Source: a virus
DNA length: 64,000 nucleotides
IMG/VR virus record: IMGVR_UViG_3300033148_003473
Location: 1 to 64,000 of that record
Strand: one strand, 5' to 3'
The position numbers were made by a program, and so were the translations under genes. The notes under the pieces were generated by a model. That model was not told the DNA's origin. It did not search any database and worked only from the letters and a program-made list of their open reading frames with translations. Shown here piece by piece: positions 53,576-60,754 of this stretch (position 1 is its first letter; each line of letters opens with the position of its first letter).

Positions 53576-54448
53576 TTAGTTCTCGATTGTGTCGCGGAGT
53601 GGCCAGTCATCGCCAACTCGCCGAACTGCGAGGGTCATCGTTGCCCAGTCTTCATCGAGTCCCCGAAGGGCCTCGATGCCCTCCTGTGCCTCCTCGACGC
53701 TATCAAACTCGTTCGCGTCACTCGCCCCCAGTCCGTCAGTCGTCCACTCTGAGCCGGGCGAGGCAGTCAGTGGGGTGACGATTTCGTACATTTCGTCCTC
53801 CTCCTCGTCGCAGTCGAGGTCGTAGTACACACCCCGACGGTCGAGCTCCTCGGTGATTTCGCGCACGACCTCTGTGGCAATCTCGAATGCCTCGCCGTAT
53901 GCCCTCCATCCCCTGTCTGGCTGGTGCGTGGGGTCCTGCCAGTCAGAGTCACCGGGGCGAAAATCCGTGGCCTCGTCGATGGCCTCGCGCAGCGCGTCGG
54001 CGTCGGCCTCGCGCACGCGGACCTGCCACGCCGCGCTACCCGGGTGTGCGTCGAGCATATCGCACACGTCGCAGCTGCAGTACTCACCCGGCACCCAGGT
54101 GAGCCCGGTCGGCAGCTGGGCCACCAGGTCGGCGAGGTTGTCGAACATTTCCCGGCTGTGTGCGGGCAGGTCGCCCTTGGCAACCGTCAGCTGATAGCCT
54201 TCGGCCTGTCGGCTGGCGCCATAGGTGTAGTTGTCATAGCGAGCTTCGCAGTAGTCGTGCCTGCGAAGCAGGTTCTCGATAATCCTCGTCATTCTTGTGC
54301 CCTCCTCTGGGGTGTTGAAATAAACCTGGTCTACAGCTTCGCGTACCAGGTCGCTCATGCTGGTACGCTTCCGTATTGCGAGGATTTTCAGTTCCTCAAG
54401 TTGCTGACGCTCGAAATAGACCGTTGCTCTCTCCATGTCGTCTGTCAT
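53576..54448 (-). CDS. Ribbon-helix-helix DNA-binding protein with large unknown domain
   Basis: A 290-residue protein from ATG 54448 behind GAGGAGGTAGC. MERATVYFERQQLEELKILA and IRKRTSMSDLVREAVDQVYF form an RHH domain. Residues 50-290 are acidic and unlike any family I know (GEYCSCDVCDMLDAHPGSAA carries a CxCxxC). A second strong ribosome site and ATG near residue 50 (MTRIIENLLRRHDY) suggest a shorter product too. Rich in GC and Asp. Confidence 0.6.
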   Translation of the reverse strand: MTDDMERATVYFERQQLEELKILAIRKRTSMSDLVREAVDQVYFNTPEEGTRMTRIIENLLRRHDYCEARYDNYTYGASRQAEGYQLTVAKGDLPAHSREMFDNLADLVAQLPTGLTWVPGEYCSCDVCDMLDAHPGSAAWQVRVREADADALREAIDEATDFRPGDSDWQDPTHQPDRGWRAYGEAFEIATEVVREITEELDRRGVYYDLDCDEEEDEMYEIVTPLTASPGSEWTTDGLGASDANEFDSVEEAQEGIEALRGLDEDWATMTLAVRRVGDDWPLRDTIEN

Positions 54449-54555
54449 TTTGCTACCTCCTCATGTTGGATTTGAAACCATCGTAGGGAGTCACAACCTA
54501 AGCTGTGGCCCCCGTCGTTGACTTCAATTTCCGTTACGTAGAATACTTGCCACAT
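54445..54555 (-). CDS. Small protein, partly overlapping
   Basis: A 36-residue ORF from ATG 54555 (MWQVFYVTEIEVNDGGHSLG), with its TGA in the ATGA of the RHH gene. The ribosome site is weak. The longer in-frame start above lies inside the next gene. Possible short leader for the RHH gene. Confidence 0.35.
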   Translation of the reverse strand: MWQVFYVTEIEVNDGGHSLGCDSLRWFQIQHEEVAK

Positions 54556-54715
54556 TGTCCATGATTCCAGCCTTCCAGCCCCTGAAGTAGGCCTGCCAGC
54601 TGGTTGGCAAATAAGCGTCGGGCAGCTCGGGTGGGTCTGGTTCGGGACTGCGCTGGTACGGTTTGCCCTCCTGCGCGTCCTTATAGCCACACAATAACCA
54701 GTCGTTGTTAGTCAT
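54524..54715 (-). CDS. Small protein of phage type, unknown
   Basis: A 63-residue protein from ATG 54715 behind AAAGGAGGTGTG, a very strong site. NDWLLCGYKDAQEGKPYQRS and LPTSWQAYFRGWKAGIMDN resemble the small Rmf-like (ribosome modulation) proteins common in phages, with the same G-x-x-A...G-x-x-x-G pattern. Function unproven. Confidence 0.6.
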   Translation of the reverse strand: MTNNDWLLCGYKDAQEGKPYQRSPEPDPPELPDAYLPTSWQAYFRGWKAGIMDNVASILRNGN

Positions 54716-54823
54716 ATCACACCTCCTTTACGGTGTTTGGAAAAGTAGCAGGAGATACTGCGACGGGCATGGTATTCGGTCCGGCCCAGTACGGCCCTTA
54801 GCACCCATGCAGTTGCCGTCTAA

Positions 54824-54969
54824 CACGGATAGGGCAGGCGGTCCGGGCGATGTCCTGTCCCTATCCGTGCGTTCTCTCCCAATGTTTGAATCCTGTGTGG
54901 TGGGTCGGACCCGGAAGTCCGGCCCGGTGTTGCATCAAATCGCGGTTTGGATTTGAAAGCTCCACAGGA
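54824..54969 (+). other. Structured intergenic segment (riboregulator candidate)
   Basis: Perfect stems: CACGGATAGGG (54824-54834) with CCCTATCCGTG (54859-54869); TCCTGTG (54891-54897) with CACAGGA (54963-54969), which encloses GGGTCGGAC (54902-54910) with GTCCGGCCC (54917-54925, one U:G on the plus strand but C:A on the minus). No gene overlaps this 270-nt gap (54716-54989). The plus-strand U:G favours plus. Class unknown. Confidence 0.45.
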
Positions 54970-54989
54970 AACCGGGGCAGACAATGCAA

Positions 54990-55190
54990 CTAGCGAACCA
55001 GCAGCTTCAGGCCAGCGTGCACCGCGCACGACATGCCCAAACCGGCATTCGCTTTACCGCATATCAGCCAGGGGCAACCGCACGATGTGTAGTAGCCCGT
55101 GACCTCCTGCGGTCCCTGCCAGGTATGAAGCAGGATTGTGGCACCCTTCGGGTAATCACCACGCATGTACTGTGCAACCGTGATAGTCAA
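54990..55190 (-). CDS. Possible small protein
   Basis: A 66-residue ORF with a TTG start (MTITVAQYMRGDYPKGATIL). QGPQEVTGYYTSCGCPWLIC carries three Cys. The ribosome site (AAGGGGG) is more distant than usual. It is the first ORF downstream of the structured leader. Coding is plausible, not certain. Confidence 0.4.
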   Translation of the reverse strand: MTITVAQYMRGDYPKGATILLHTWQGPQEVTGYYTSCGCPWLICGKANAGLGMSCAVHAGLKLLVR

Positions 55191-55198
55191 TCAGACTA

Positions 55199-55420
55199 AG
55201 CCCCCTTCGTTGGGATTGACCCCGGCCTCCTGTGGAGGCTTCAAACCTCCTGCCCGGTAAACCCCAGGCCTCTCAACCGGCTTTCATTCGTCTCCCTGCG
55301 CTTTGCGTGCCCCGCTCGCGCTCGCCCTCTCGGGGTCCTGGCGGTCGTGGCAGAGTCTGCTCCACGTGTGTCCCTTACTTGCCGGTCTCTATTCGGTTTT
55401 CAAGGTGCCGTTTCTCTTAC
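55199..55420 (-). promoter_or_regulatory. Long structured leader downstream of a consensus promoter
   Basis: About 220 nt without a start codon of good quality. Stems seen: GCCTCC-TGT-GGAGGC (55225-55239), CCCCG (55310-55314) with CGGGG (55331-55335). It contains CTTGAAAACCGAATAGAG on the minus strand, which resembles the CTTTGAAAACTGAATA of Firmicutes rRNA spacers. It may be a leader RNA or an untranslated RNA. Confidence 0.45.
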
Positions 55421-55427
55421 TATCTAC

Positions 55428-55456
55428 ATTATAACGCCATGGCGTTATGGTGTCAA
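55428..55456 (-). promoter_or_regulatory. Consensus promoter with 18-bp palindromic operator
   Basis: TTGACA (55451-55456), 17-nt spacer, TATAAT (55428-55433) read leftward, a perfect consensus. The palindrome ATAACGCCATGGCGTTAT (55431-55448) covers the spacer and -10; a further CGTTAT half-site lies at 55459-55464. A dimeric repressor should close it tightly. Confidence 0.85.
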
Positions 55457-55526
55457 GTCGTTATAGCAAAAAAGTTGAGAAATTTTCGAAAAAGTTTTGG
55501 CTATACTGGCGGATCGGGGAGATAGC

Positions 55527-55676
55527 GTGGCCAGGAGCACACCAGGAGGAGGGGCAATTCAGGACACGGAACACGGAGGGAGCACCGACAGGAGGCTGGG
55601 TAGTGACACGTCGAGCGAGACAGTCTGTAGCATGACAGACATGGTGGGACAAGTTCGGTGGGACAAGCTAGCTTAG
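55527..55676 (+). CDS. Possible 49-residue protein
   Basis: GTG 55527 after CGGGGAGATAGC. It reads MARSTPGGGAIQDTEHGGST then DRRLGSDTSSETVCSMTDMV, a hydrophilic peptide. It is on the plus strand, reverse to the palindromic promoter, after an AT-rich stretch (55465-55505) with a possible -10 TATACT. The rest of the gap to 55975 shows only repeats and a terminator. Confidence 0.3.
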   Translation: MARSTPGGGAIQDTEHGGSTDRRLGSDTSSETVCSMTDMVGQVRWDKLA

Positions 55677-55843
55677 TGGTCACTGGAGGGGTTACGGTTG
55701 AGGGGACAGGCTCATGGTAGGCGGGGGAGTAGAGGGAGGGCAGACTGAGCTGTGGGAGGGGTAGAGGGAGGTAGATCGGGGCGGGGACGTTATTAGCTCA
55801 ACTCATGTCGCTGATACGAGAAAAAATGAGTGTGACCTGTTGC

Positions 55844-55878
55844 TAACACCTGGTCACCTACTCATAACACCTGCTCAC
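55844..55878. repeat. Two 14-bp direct repeats, 21 bp apart
   Basis: TAACACCTGGTCAC (55844-55857) and TAACACCTGCTCAC (55865-55878) lie on the same DNA face (two helical turns). They precede the recombinase terminator and may be protein-binding or recombination sites. Confidence 0.5.
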
Positions 55879-55912
55879 AATACCGCTATCACCCAAAAGC
55901 GGTACTCTATTC

Positions 55913-55945
55913 GAGCAAAACAGAGCCCGGGCAGAAAACCCGGGC
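55913..55945 (-). terminator. Terminator of the XerD-like gene
   Basis: GCCCGGG (55925-55931) pairs with CCCGGGC (55939-55945); the minus strand continues TGTTTTGC. It lies 30 nt after the recombinase stop. Confidence 0.75.
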
Positions 55946-55974
55946 CAGGACAGCATAAACGGTACTGTATTGTG

Positions 55975-56544
55975 TTAATCACCAGCGGCCAGCCGGAAGC
56001 CCCTCAGCGCGTCCTCCAGCTCCTCGTCAACGACGTGTGTGTAAATCATGGTCGTGGACAGGTCAGAGTGGCCCAGGGCTTTCTGGACAAGCCGTATGTT
56101 CTTGGTCTCCCGATACAGGTCTGTCGCGAACGTGTGGCGAAGCATGTGTGGGTGAACGTCTTTCGTTATCCCGGCCTTACGAGCCAGGCGTTTCACCATG
56201 GCCCTTAGGTACCTGGCACTGAGCTGGCCTCCCTGCAGCGTCACGAACAGGTGTTCTCCCGACGGTCTTACCTCCCGCCACCCACGAAGCTTCTCCAGTG
56301 TGGCCTCGTTGAGCCACAGTACCCGGTCTTTCGCGCCCTTCCCCTCTCTCACGAACAGCTTCCCACTGGTCCAGCCGATATGCTCCGGTTTGAGGTTCAA
56401 CAGCTCACTGGCCCGTAATCCCACGTCGAACATGACTCTCAGCATGCAGTGATTGCGTAACCCCGTTGGGCACCCCTGGTTGGGCTGAGCCAACAACCTC
56501 TTCTGCTCCCTCTCCGTCAGCACCTCTGGCAAGCGTCTACCCAT
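55975..56544 (-). CDS. Second tyrosine recombinase (XerD-like, catalytic domain only)
   Basis: A 189-residue protein from ATG 56544 behind GGAGGTGGAGC. RLPEVLTEREQKRLLAQPNQ then MFDVGLRASELLNLKPEHIG (R), HPHMLRHTFATDLYRETKNI (HxxR) and LGHSDLSTTMIYTHVVDEEL (Tyr). All catalytic residues are there but the N-terminal core-binding domain (about 100 residues) is missing, as in some invertases and plasmid resolvases. It may resolve dimers or invert DNA; CGGTACTCTAT repeats flank it. Confidence 0.88.
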   Translation of the reverse strand: MGRRLPEVLTEREQKRLLAQPNQGCPTGLRNHCMLRVMFDVGLRASELLNLKPEHIGWTSGKLFVREGKGAKDRVLWLNEATLEKLRGWREVRPSGEHLFVTLQGGQLSARYLRAMVKRLARKAGITKDVHPHMLRHTFATDLYRETKNIRLVQKALGHSDLSTTMIYTHVVDEELEDALRGFRLAAGD

Positions 56545-56630
56545 TACGCTCCACCTCCCTGATAGACTACCGCTTTCTCTCCAATCCGGTACTCTATCTG
56601 TAGCATACCACGACCGGGAACCCCACACAA

Positions 56631-56666
56631 CAACAAAACCCCTCCCGGGGTTAGCCAGGAGGGGTT
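56631..56666 (-). terminator. Terminator of the lysis operon
   Basis: AACCCCTCC (56637-56645) pairs with GGAGGGGTT (56658-56666), and the minus strand ends in TTTTGTTGTTG. It lies after the holin stop (56830) with 160 nt of gene-free sequence between. Confidence 0.75.
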
Positions 56667-56829
56667 CGGGTGAATCTCAGATATGCGGTTTTCACCAGAC
56701 ACGGCCCAGAGACGTTCTCTGGCGTGCTTGGGTGGCGATTAAGGTAATTGTACTTGGGTAGGGGTAAAAGTCGCTTACAATGGCTCTCCGTGGCCTCTGA
56801 AGCGATTCTGGGTGGGAACGTGTGTTCGG

Positions 56830-57189
56830 TTATTCGCCCAGGTGTCTTCCCCACTCCTCGCCGAACACGTCCTTGAACTCACGAATAGCTGCCTCGATTA
56901 ACGTCTTTATCTCGTCACCGTCAATGGTGAGCCCGAGTTTACCCAGTTGCTCAGCTACCAGGTTGGTAGCCAGGTCCAGCTTCTGTGGGCCTTCGAGGTC
57001 GTAGAATGCCTGTTCGACGTACTTAACAATGACGGCTACTAGGTCCTGCTTGAGCTGTAACTCCTCGTTGACTCGTTGCAGCGTCTCAGTACCAAACCGG
57101 GCCTTGAGATAGGCCAGGCCGTAGACAGCTAACGCGGTCACAGCTAACTCCAACAGAACACCAATCGCCTTGGTGATTACCTCTTCCAT
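56830..57189 (-). CDS. Holin (LLH family)
   Basis: A 119-residue protein. One N-terminal membrane helix (VITKAIGVLLELAVTALAVY) and a charged helical domain: VNEELQLKQDLVAVIVKYVE, LATNLVAEQLGKLGLTIDGD and EIKTLIEAAIREFKDVFGEE match LLH holins. It forms membrane lesions for lysis. It follows the amidase gene. Confidence 0.85.
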   Translation of the reverse strand: MEEVITKAIGVLLELAVTALAVYGLAYLKARFGTETLQRVNEELQLKQDLVAVIVKYVEQAFYDLEGPQKLDLATNLVAEQLGKLGLTIDGDEIKTLIEAAIREFKDVFGEEWGRHLGE

Positions 57190-57194
57190 TCAGT

Positions 57195-57824
57195 TCACCC
57201 CCTCGTCCTGTGTGGTCGGATCCATTGCTCTGGTCGGTGTGCGCGATACGTAACCCCGGTGAAATCACAGATAGTACGTACTGCTGTCACAGCACAGTCA
57301 ATGCGAAACTGCTCGGTCTGCAGCAGCTCTAAATCCTGTGGGTTGGTCATGAACCCATGCTCAATGAGGATTGCAGGGATACCTAACCAGGCTGGTACCC
57401 GACACATGTGAAAGTTCGGCCAGCCACCAGGTTTGCACGCCCACACCCCTCTGCTGTGGTGTGGTAGCAGGTACCTCGCATGGTGATTCCACGTATCGGC
57501 CAGCTGCCTGGCTCGTGGGTCCGAATGCCAGTAGAAAACCCAGTGGCCGTTAGCTGCGGGGTTCGTGTTCTTGTCAGCGTGAAAGTCCAGGCACAGGTCT
57601 GCGCCCAGCTGGCTGAGTATCGTCGTGCGCTCACCGAGCAATACAGTCTCCTGAAACAGGGGCTGTAATAGCAACACCTCGAACTCCGGCAGGTGTGATA
57701 GCATACGCTCGACGTAGCCCACAACCGAATGCGTAAACTCAAACTCCTCGAACCCCGGCACACAGCCCCCGGGTCGGTCTGTGCCGTGGCCTGCGGATAG
57801 TGCTACTCGTGGCATTTCCCTCAC
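57195..57824 (-). CDS. Endolysin, N-acetylmuramoyl-L-alanine amidase
   Basis: A 209-residue amidase_3, GTG start (GTGA overlap). Zinc and catalytic residues: VALSAGHGTDRPGGCVPGFE (His), LCLDFHADKNTNPAANGHWV (His) and IPAILIEHGFMTNPQDLELL (Glu). It cleaves the amide bond in cell-wall peptidoglycan. No separate wall-binding domain is seen. Confidence 0.9.
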   Translation of the reverse strand: MREMPRVALSAGHGTDRPGGCVPGFEEFEFTHSVVGYVERMLSHLPEFEVLLLQPLFQETVLLGERTTILSQLGADLCLDFHADKNTNPAANGHWVFYWHSDPRARQLADTWNHHARYLLPHHSRGVWACKPGGWPNFHMCRVPAWLGIPAILIEHGFMTNPQDLELLQTEQFRIDCAVTAVRTICDFTGVTYRAHRPEQWIRPHRTRG

Positions 57825-58156
57825 CCCCTGGGCTCGTCATAGTACTGGGTGTAGTCTCCGTAGCCGGGTGGGTAGTAGCTCTTGTAGTAGCGGTACCTGC
57901 CGTAGGTCTGTATGCCCTCGTGCACCCCGTAGCCGGTGACAATCGCTACAATGATAGCGGTCTGCATGCCCACGATTTCGAGCGCCGTGGGGTTGCCGGT
58001 GAGGGCCATGATTACGAGGCCGATATACTGGAGCACGAGTAGGTAGTAGAGGCCGTCCTTAGCGCTAAACCCGTCGGGGTTGTTGAAGGGGTTGGGCTTG
58101 GGTGATGGGGCTGGTGGTCGCGGATACCCGGGAATTTGCTGTTGTTCGGTAATCAT
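57821..58156 (-). CDS. Membrane protein of lysis or tail region
   Basis: A 111-residue protein from ATG 58156. A Pro-rich N-terminus (YPRPPAPSPKPNPFNNPDG) is followed by two membrane helices (LYYLLVLQYIGLVIMALTGN and GMQTAIIVAIVTGYGVHEG) and a Tyr-rich end (YRYYKSYYPPGYGDYTQYYD). It could be a second holin or antiholin. Confidence 0.6.
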   Translation of the reverse strand: MITEQQQIPGYPRPPAPSPKPNPFNNPDGFSAKDGLYYLLVLQYIGLVIMALTGNPTALEIVGMQTAIIVAIVTGYGVHEGIQTYGRYRYYKSYYPPGYGDYTQYYDEPRG

Positions 58157-58157
58157 A

Positions 58158-58343
58158 TCAATGCACCCCGTAGAGCAGCACCATGAGCTGTATGACCAGC
58201 CCGGCAGCGAGCCCCATGAGCCAGTATTGCAACCTGTCAATCTTCGCGTCTAATCTGTCGAGCGTCCCGTTCTGTCGCTTTTGCCATGCCTCCAGTGCCT
58301 CAATGCGAGAGGCGTTTTTTGCCACGTCTGCTTCGGTTGACAC
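58158..58343 (-). CDS. XhlA-like protein (hemolysin/holin partner)
   Basis: A 61-residue protein, GTG start. Coiled coil SRIEALEAWQKRQNGTLDRL and a C-terminal membrane helix WLMGLAAGLVIQLMVLLYG match the XhlA family, associated with holins in Bacillus phages. It opens the lysis operon. Confidence 0.75.
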   Translation of the reverse strand: MSTEADVAKNASRIEALEAWQKRQNGTLDRLDAKIDRLQYWLMGLAAGLVIQLMVLLYGVH

Positions 58344-58383
58344 GTGGGGCTCACTCCGTTTCCTGAGAGGATATTGTTAGCCC

Positions 58384-58478
58384 CGTGACGAACTCTCTCA
58401 CGAGGCGGGTATGTACTGGTTTCGAGGCCTTACGCCCGCCTCAACTGGGCCCGGGGTTTCGTCCCGGGCCTTTCTGTT
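58384..58478 (+). promoter_or_regulatory. Three-hairpin leader ending in a terminator, before the methyltransferase
   Basis: CGTGA/TCACG (58384-58402), GAGGCGGG (58402-58409) with CCCGCCTC (58435-58442), then GGCCCGGG (58448-58455) with CCCGGGCC (58463-58470) and TTTCTGTT. On the plus strand this is a short RNA that ends in a terminator 70 nt before the methyltransferase ATG: an attenuator or a small RNA. No consensus promoter is recognised upstream. Confidence 0.5.
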
Positions 58479-58546
58479 ACAAAAACAGTCAACAGCCCGC
58501 AGGAATGGGGTTGGCTTTGCGAAAATATGTAGTGGAGGTGGCTAAA

Positions 58547-59164
58547 ATGAAGCCCATAAAGCGAGACAACACAATGTTTGCAACCCTCAAGGCCCGCTAC
58601 AGATTTGCGGCTCACTGGGCCGCTGGCCGAATACTCGATTGCGCTTGCGGCTCCGGCTATGGCTCAAATCTGTTGGCTCAAAGAGGTTTCGAGGTTGTGG
58701 GCGCAGACTGCGACACACGAGCCATCGAGATGGCCCGAACAGCCCACCCAGAGCTCGACTTCTATCTCGCCGACGAAGCGTCGTCGCTCCCATTTGCTGG
58801 TGGGTCCTTTGATACCTGTATAAGCCTAACCTCAGAGCATATTGACGATGAGGCCAGCTATATTGCAGAACTCGCTCGTGTCGTGAGGACAGGTGGCAGA
58901 CTCGTCTACGCCATACCGACCCGCCACTACAACGAGCCAGATTATACCTTGAATGGTGCCCTGGAGCTGGTTACTAAGAGTTTCTGTGTGCAATTGTTCT
59001 CCGGGCAGGACTTTCAGCGACCGGGGTGGTTCGGAAGAATCACAGAGGCGCTCGGGTGGAGGCGGCATGATTATACCGTGCTGACATGGATTCCCGAGGA
59101 TATGTGGGAGTGGCCGTGGGAGTGGTTACCCAGCCAGGTCATTCTATGCGGCACGAAGGCTTAG
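58547..59164 (+). CDS. Class I SAM-dependent methyltransferase, opposite strand
   Basis: A 205-residue protein from ATG 58547 behind GGAGGTGGC. AdoMet site ILDCACGSGYGSNLLAQRGF, then VVGADCDTRAIEMARTAHPE, LPFAGGSFDTCISLTSEHID (acidic loop and post-I). It resembles sugar/ubiquinone type methyltransferases, not DNA ones. It ends 4 nt inside the leftward LamG gene. It is a moron that may change host surface glycans or small molecules. Confidence 0.8.
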   Translation: MKPIKRDNTMFATLKARYRFAAHWAAGRILDCACGSGYGSNLLAQRGFEVVGADCDTRAIEMARTAHPELDFYLADEASSLPFAGGSFDTCISLTSEHIDDEASYIAELARVVRTGGRLVYAIPTRHYNEPDYTLNGALELVTKSFCVQLFSGQDFQRPGWFGRITEALGWRRHDYTVLTWIPEDMWEWPWEWLPSQVILCGTKA

Positions 59165-59958
59165 AACGGCGTATCGGTTGACCAGGTGGGTGAGTTATGG
59201 AGCGTCCCATCGTTGTTGTTCGCGGTCGCGTCCTCTGCCGTCGAACCAGAGCCATCGTTCAGCTTCCAGTAGCCGATTAAGCCAGCTTCATTGCCGACCA
59301 GCTCCTTATCCTTGTTGTTGTCAATCTCACTCTGGGTGCGCTTGTCGCTCCAGACGCGCAAGTCATCGACGAGGCCCTTGTGGTAATACTCGGCCTCCGG
59401 GTCACTAAAGCCGCCCTGCGCATCAACCCCAATGTAGGCGATATCAAGGTCAGTCGCGTCCGAACCACGGTTCGTGCTGTCTACTAGAGACCCGTCGACA
59501 TAGAGGTAGATAGTGCTGGCATCCCACACGCATGCATAGTGCCTGTAGGCATCGCACCCTGTCAGGTCACTTAGCACCGCATCGTAATTTGTGTCGGACT
59601 CCCGGTAGCGGGCTATCAGGGTATCATTGCCAGCCTTGCGCAACGCTATGAACTGCCCACGCCCGCCGGAATAGCCCACCTCCACAATACCATGCACAGC
59701 GCTGTCGCTCAGGATGCTTGAGTCCATCTTTACCCAGCACTCAATAGTACCCTCTGTGGGGTTTAGCAGCGAGACCACACCGGAAATATCAACGTAGTCG
59801 TTTGCACCGTCAAAACTAAGCGAATAGGTGTTGCCACTCGGCTCCTCCCCTCCCCCACCCACCCCGGCCGCCGCCTGCTGAGGTATCGTGAGATACGGGC
59901 TGCGATTCGGGATAGTCAGGTACGGGCTCCTCCCCGGTATGGTCAGATACTTGCTCAT
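59161..59958 (-). CDS. LamG-domain tail protein
   Basis: A 265-residue protein. Three near-repeats of YLTIPxRSP open it. Residues 45-260 are a LamG/concanavalin-like jelly-roll: SLSFDGANDYVDISGVVSLL, GTIECWVKMDSSILSDSAVH, VDDLRVWSDKRTQSEIDNNK and AGLIGYWKLNDGSGSTAEDA. Such domains bind sugars on the cell surface. It is likely part of the adhesion device. Confidence 0.85.
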   Translation of the reverse strand: MSKYLTIPGRSPYLTIPNRSPYLTIPQQAAAGVGGGGEEPSGNTYSLSFDGANDYVDISGVVSLLNPTEGTIECWVKMDSSILSDSAVHGIVEVGYSGGRGQFIALRKAGNDTLIARYRESDTNYDAVLSDLTGCDAYRHYACVWDASTIYLYVDGSLVDSTNRGSDATDLDIAYIGVDAQGGFSDPEAEYYHKGLVDDLRVWSDKRTQSEIDNNKDKELVGNEAGLIGYWKLNDGSGSTAEDATANNNDGTLHNSPTWSTDTPF

Positions 59959-59962
59959 GCTA

Positions 59963-60754
59963 TCACCCCGTTATTGGTCGATAGTCGATACCCAGTGTGA
60001 ACGCGGAAGCTACCGAGGTTGACGTGTTCGAAATCAGGTAGTGAATCTGTTTGCCCGTGGAGTTGTCGCGGTACCATGCTATCGGTGCGTACCCACCCGT
60101 GCCGGGAGCGCGTAGTGTGTCGCCTGCCGAGAAGTCCGTCGAGCCCGTACTGGTCAGCCGTGCATAGAGCTGCGCCGAACCATGCGAACTCGTGCCGTAG
60201 AGTTCGACCTTGAACGAGTCAGCTGACGTGGAGGCGGGGTCGAGCGAGATTAGCATGAGGTCGATTTCGTTGGCGAGAATGGAGATATTGCCGCTCAAAC
60301 TTGAACTGGCACCAATGCTGGCCGTGGTGGTATTCGATAGCGTCTGTTTGCCGTACTCCGTGGGCGAGACACGGAGTAACGAGCGTCTGTCGGTGACACC
60401 GGAAATCGTGTTCGCGCTCGTCGCCACTACCACCGTGTAGAGCCACACGTCGCCTGCCGGTACACTGCCCGTGGTTGCAGCTAACCCCGAACTGGATACG
60501 TCAAGATAGACCTGCGAGGTGACACCCGAGGACACCGCGACGGTACCCGAAGATACCGACGTGACCGAACTGCCCACCTGGTAGCGCAGGCCACGGTGTG
60601 CAAACTGCAGCGAGGAATGCGGGGTTATCTGGGCCGCATACGGGCTCATGAGCGCCCGGTCCACAATCGTGTTGTTGCCCGTGATATCGGTTGACCACGA
60701 GGTATCCCCTGCCGTGGTCTGGGTAAGAGCTAGATTTGGAGTCTGTGTGCTCAT
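59963..60754 (-). CDS. Tail fibre-like protein
   Basis: A 263-residue protein from ATG 60754. The start TPNLALTQTTAGDTSWSTDI, then TGNNTIVDRALMSPYAAQIT, is a usual fibre beginning; the body is Ser/Thr-rich. The C-terminal RLTSTGSTDFSAGDTLRAPG ... HYLISNTSTSVASAFTLGID looks like a small beta tip. It follows the propeller/hub protein genes. Confidence 0.7.
   Translation of the reverse strand: MSTQTPNLALTQTTAGDTSWSTDITGNNTIVDRALMSPYAAQITPHSSLQFAHRGLRYQVGSSVTSVSSGTVAVSSGVTSQVYLDVSSSGLAATTGSVPAGDVWLYTVVVATSANTISGVTDRRSLLRVSPTEYGKQTLSNTTTASIGASSSLSGNISILANEIDLMLISLDPASTSADSFKVELYGTSSHGSAQLYARLTSTGSTDFSAGDTLRAPGTGGYAPIAWYRDNSTGKQIHYLISNTSTSVASAFTLGIDYRPITG

Noticed and set aside
56651-56854. Minus-strand 67-codon frame between holin and recombinase
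   Set aside because: Contains the lysis terminator and has no ribosome site.
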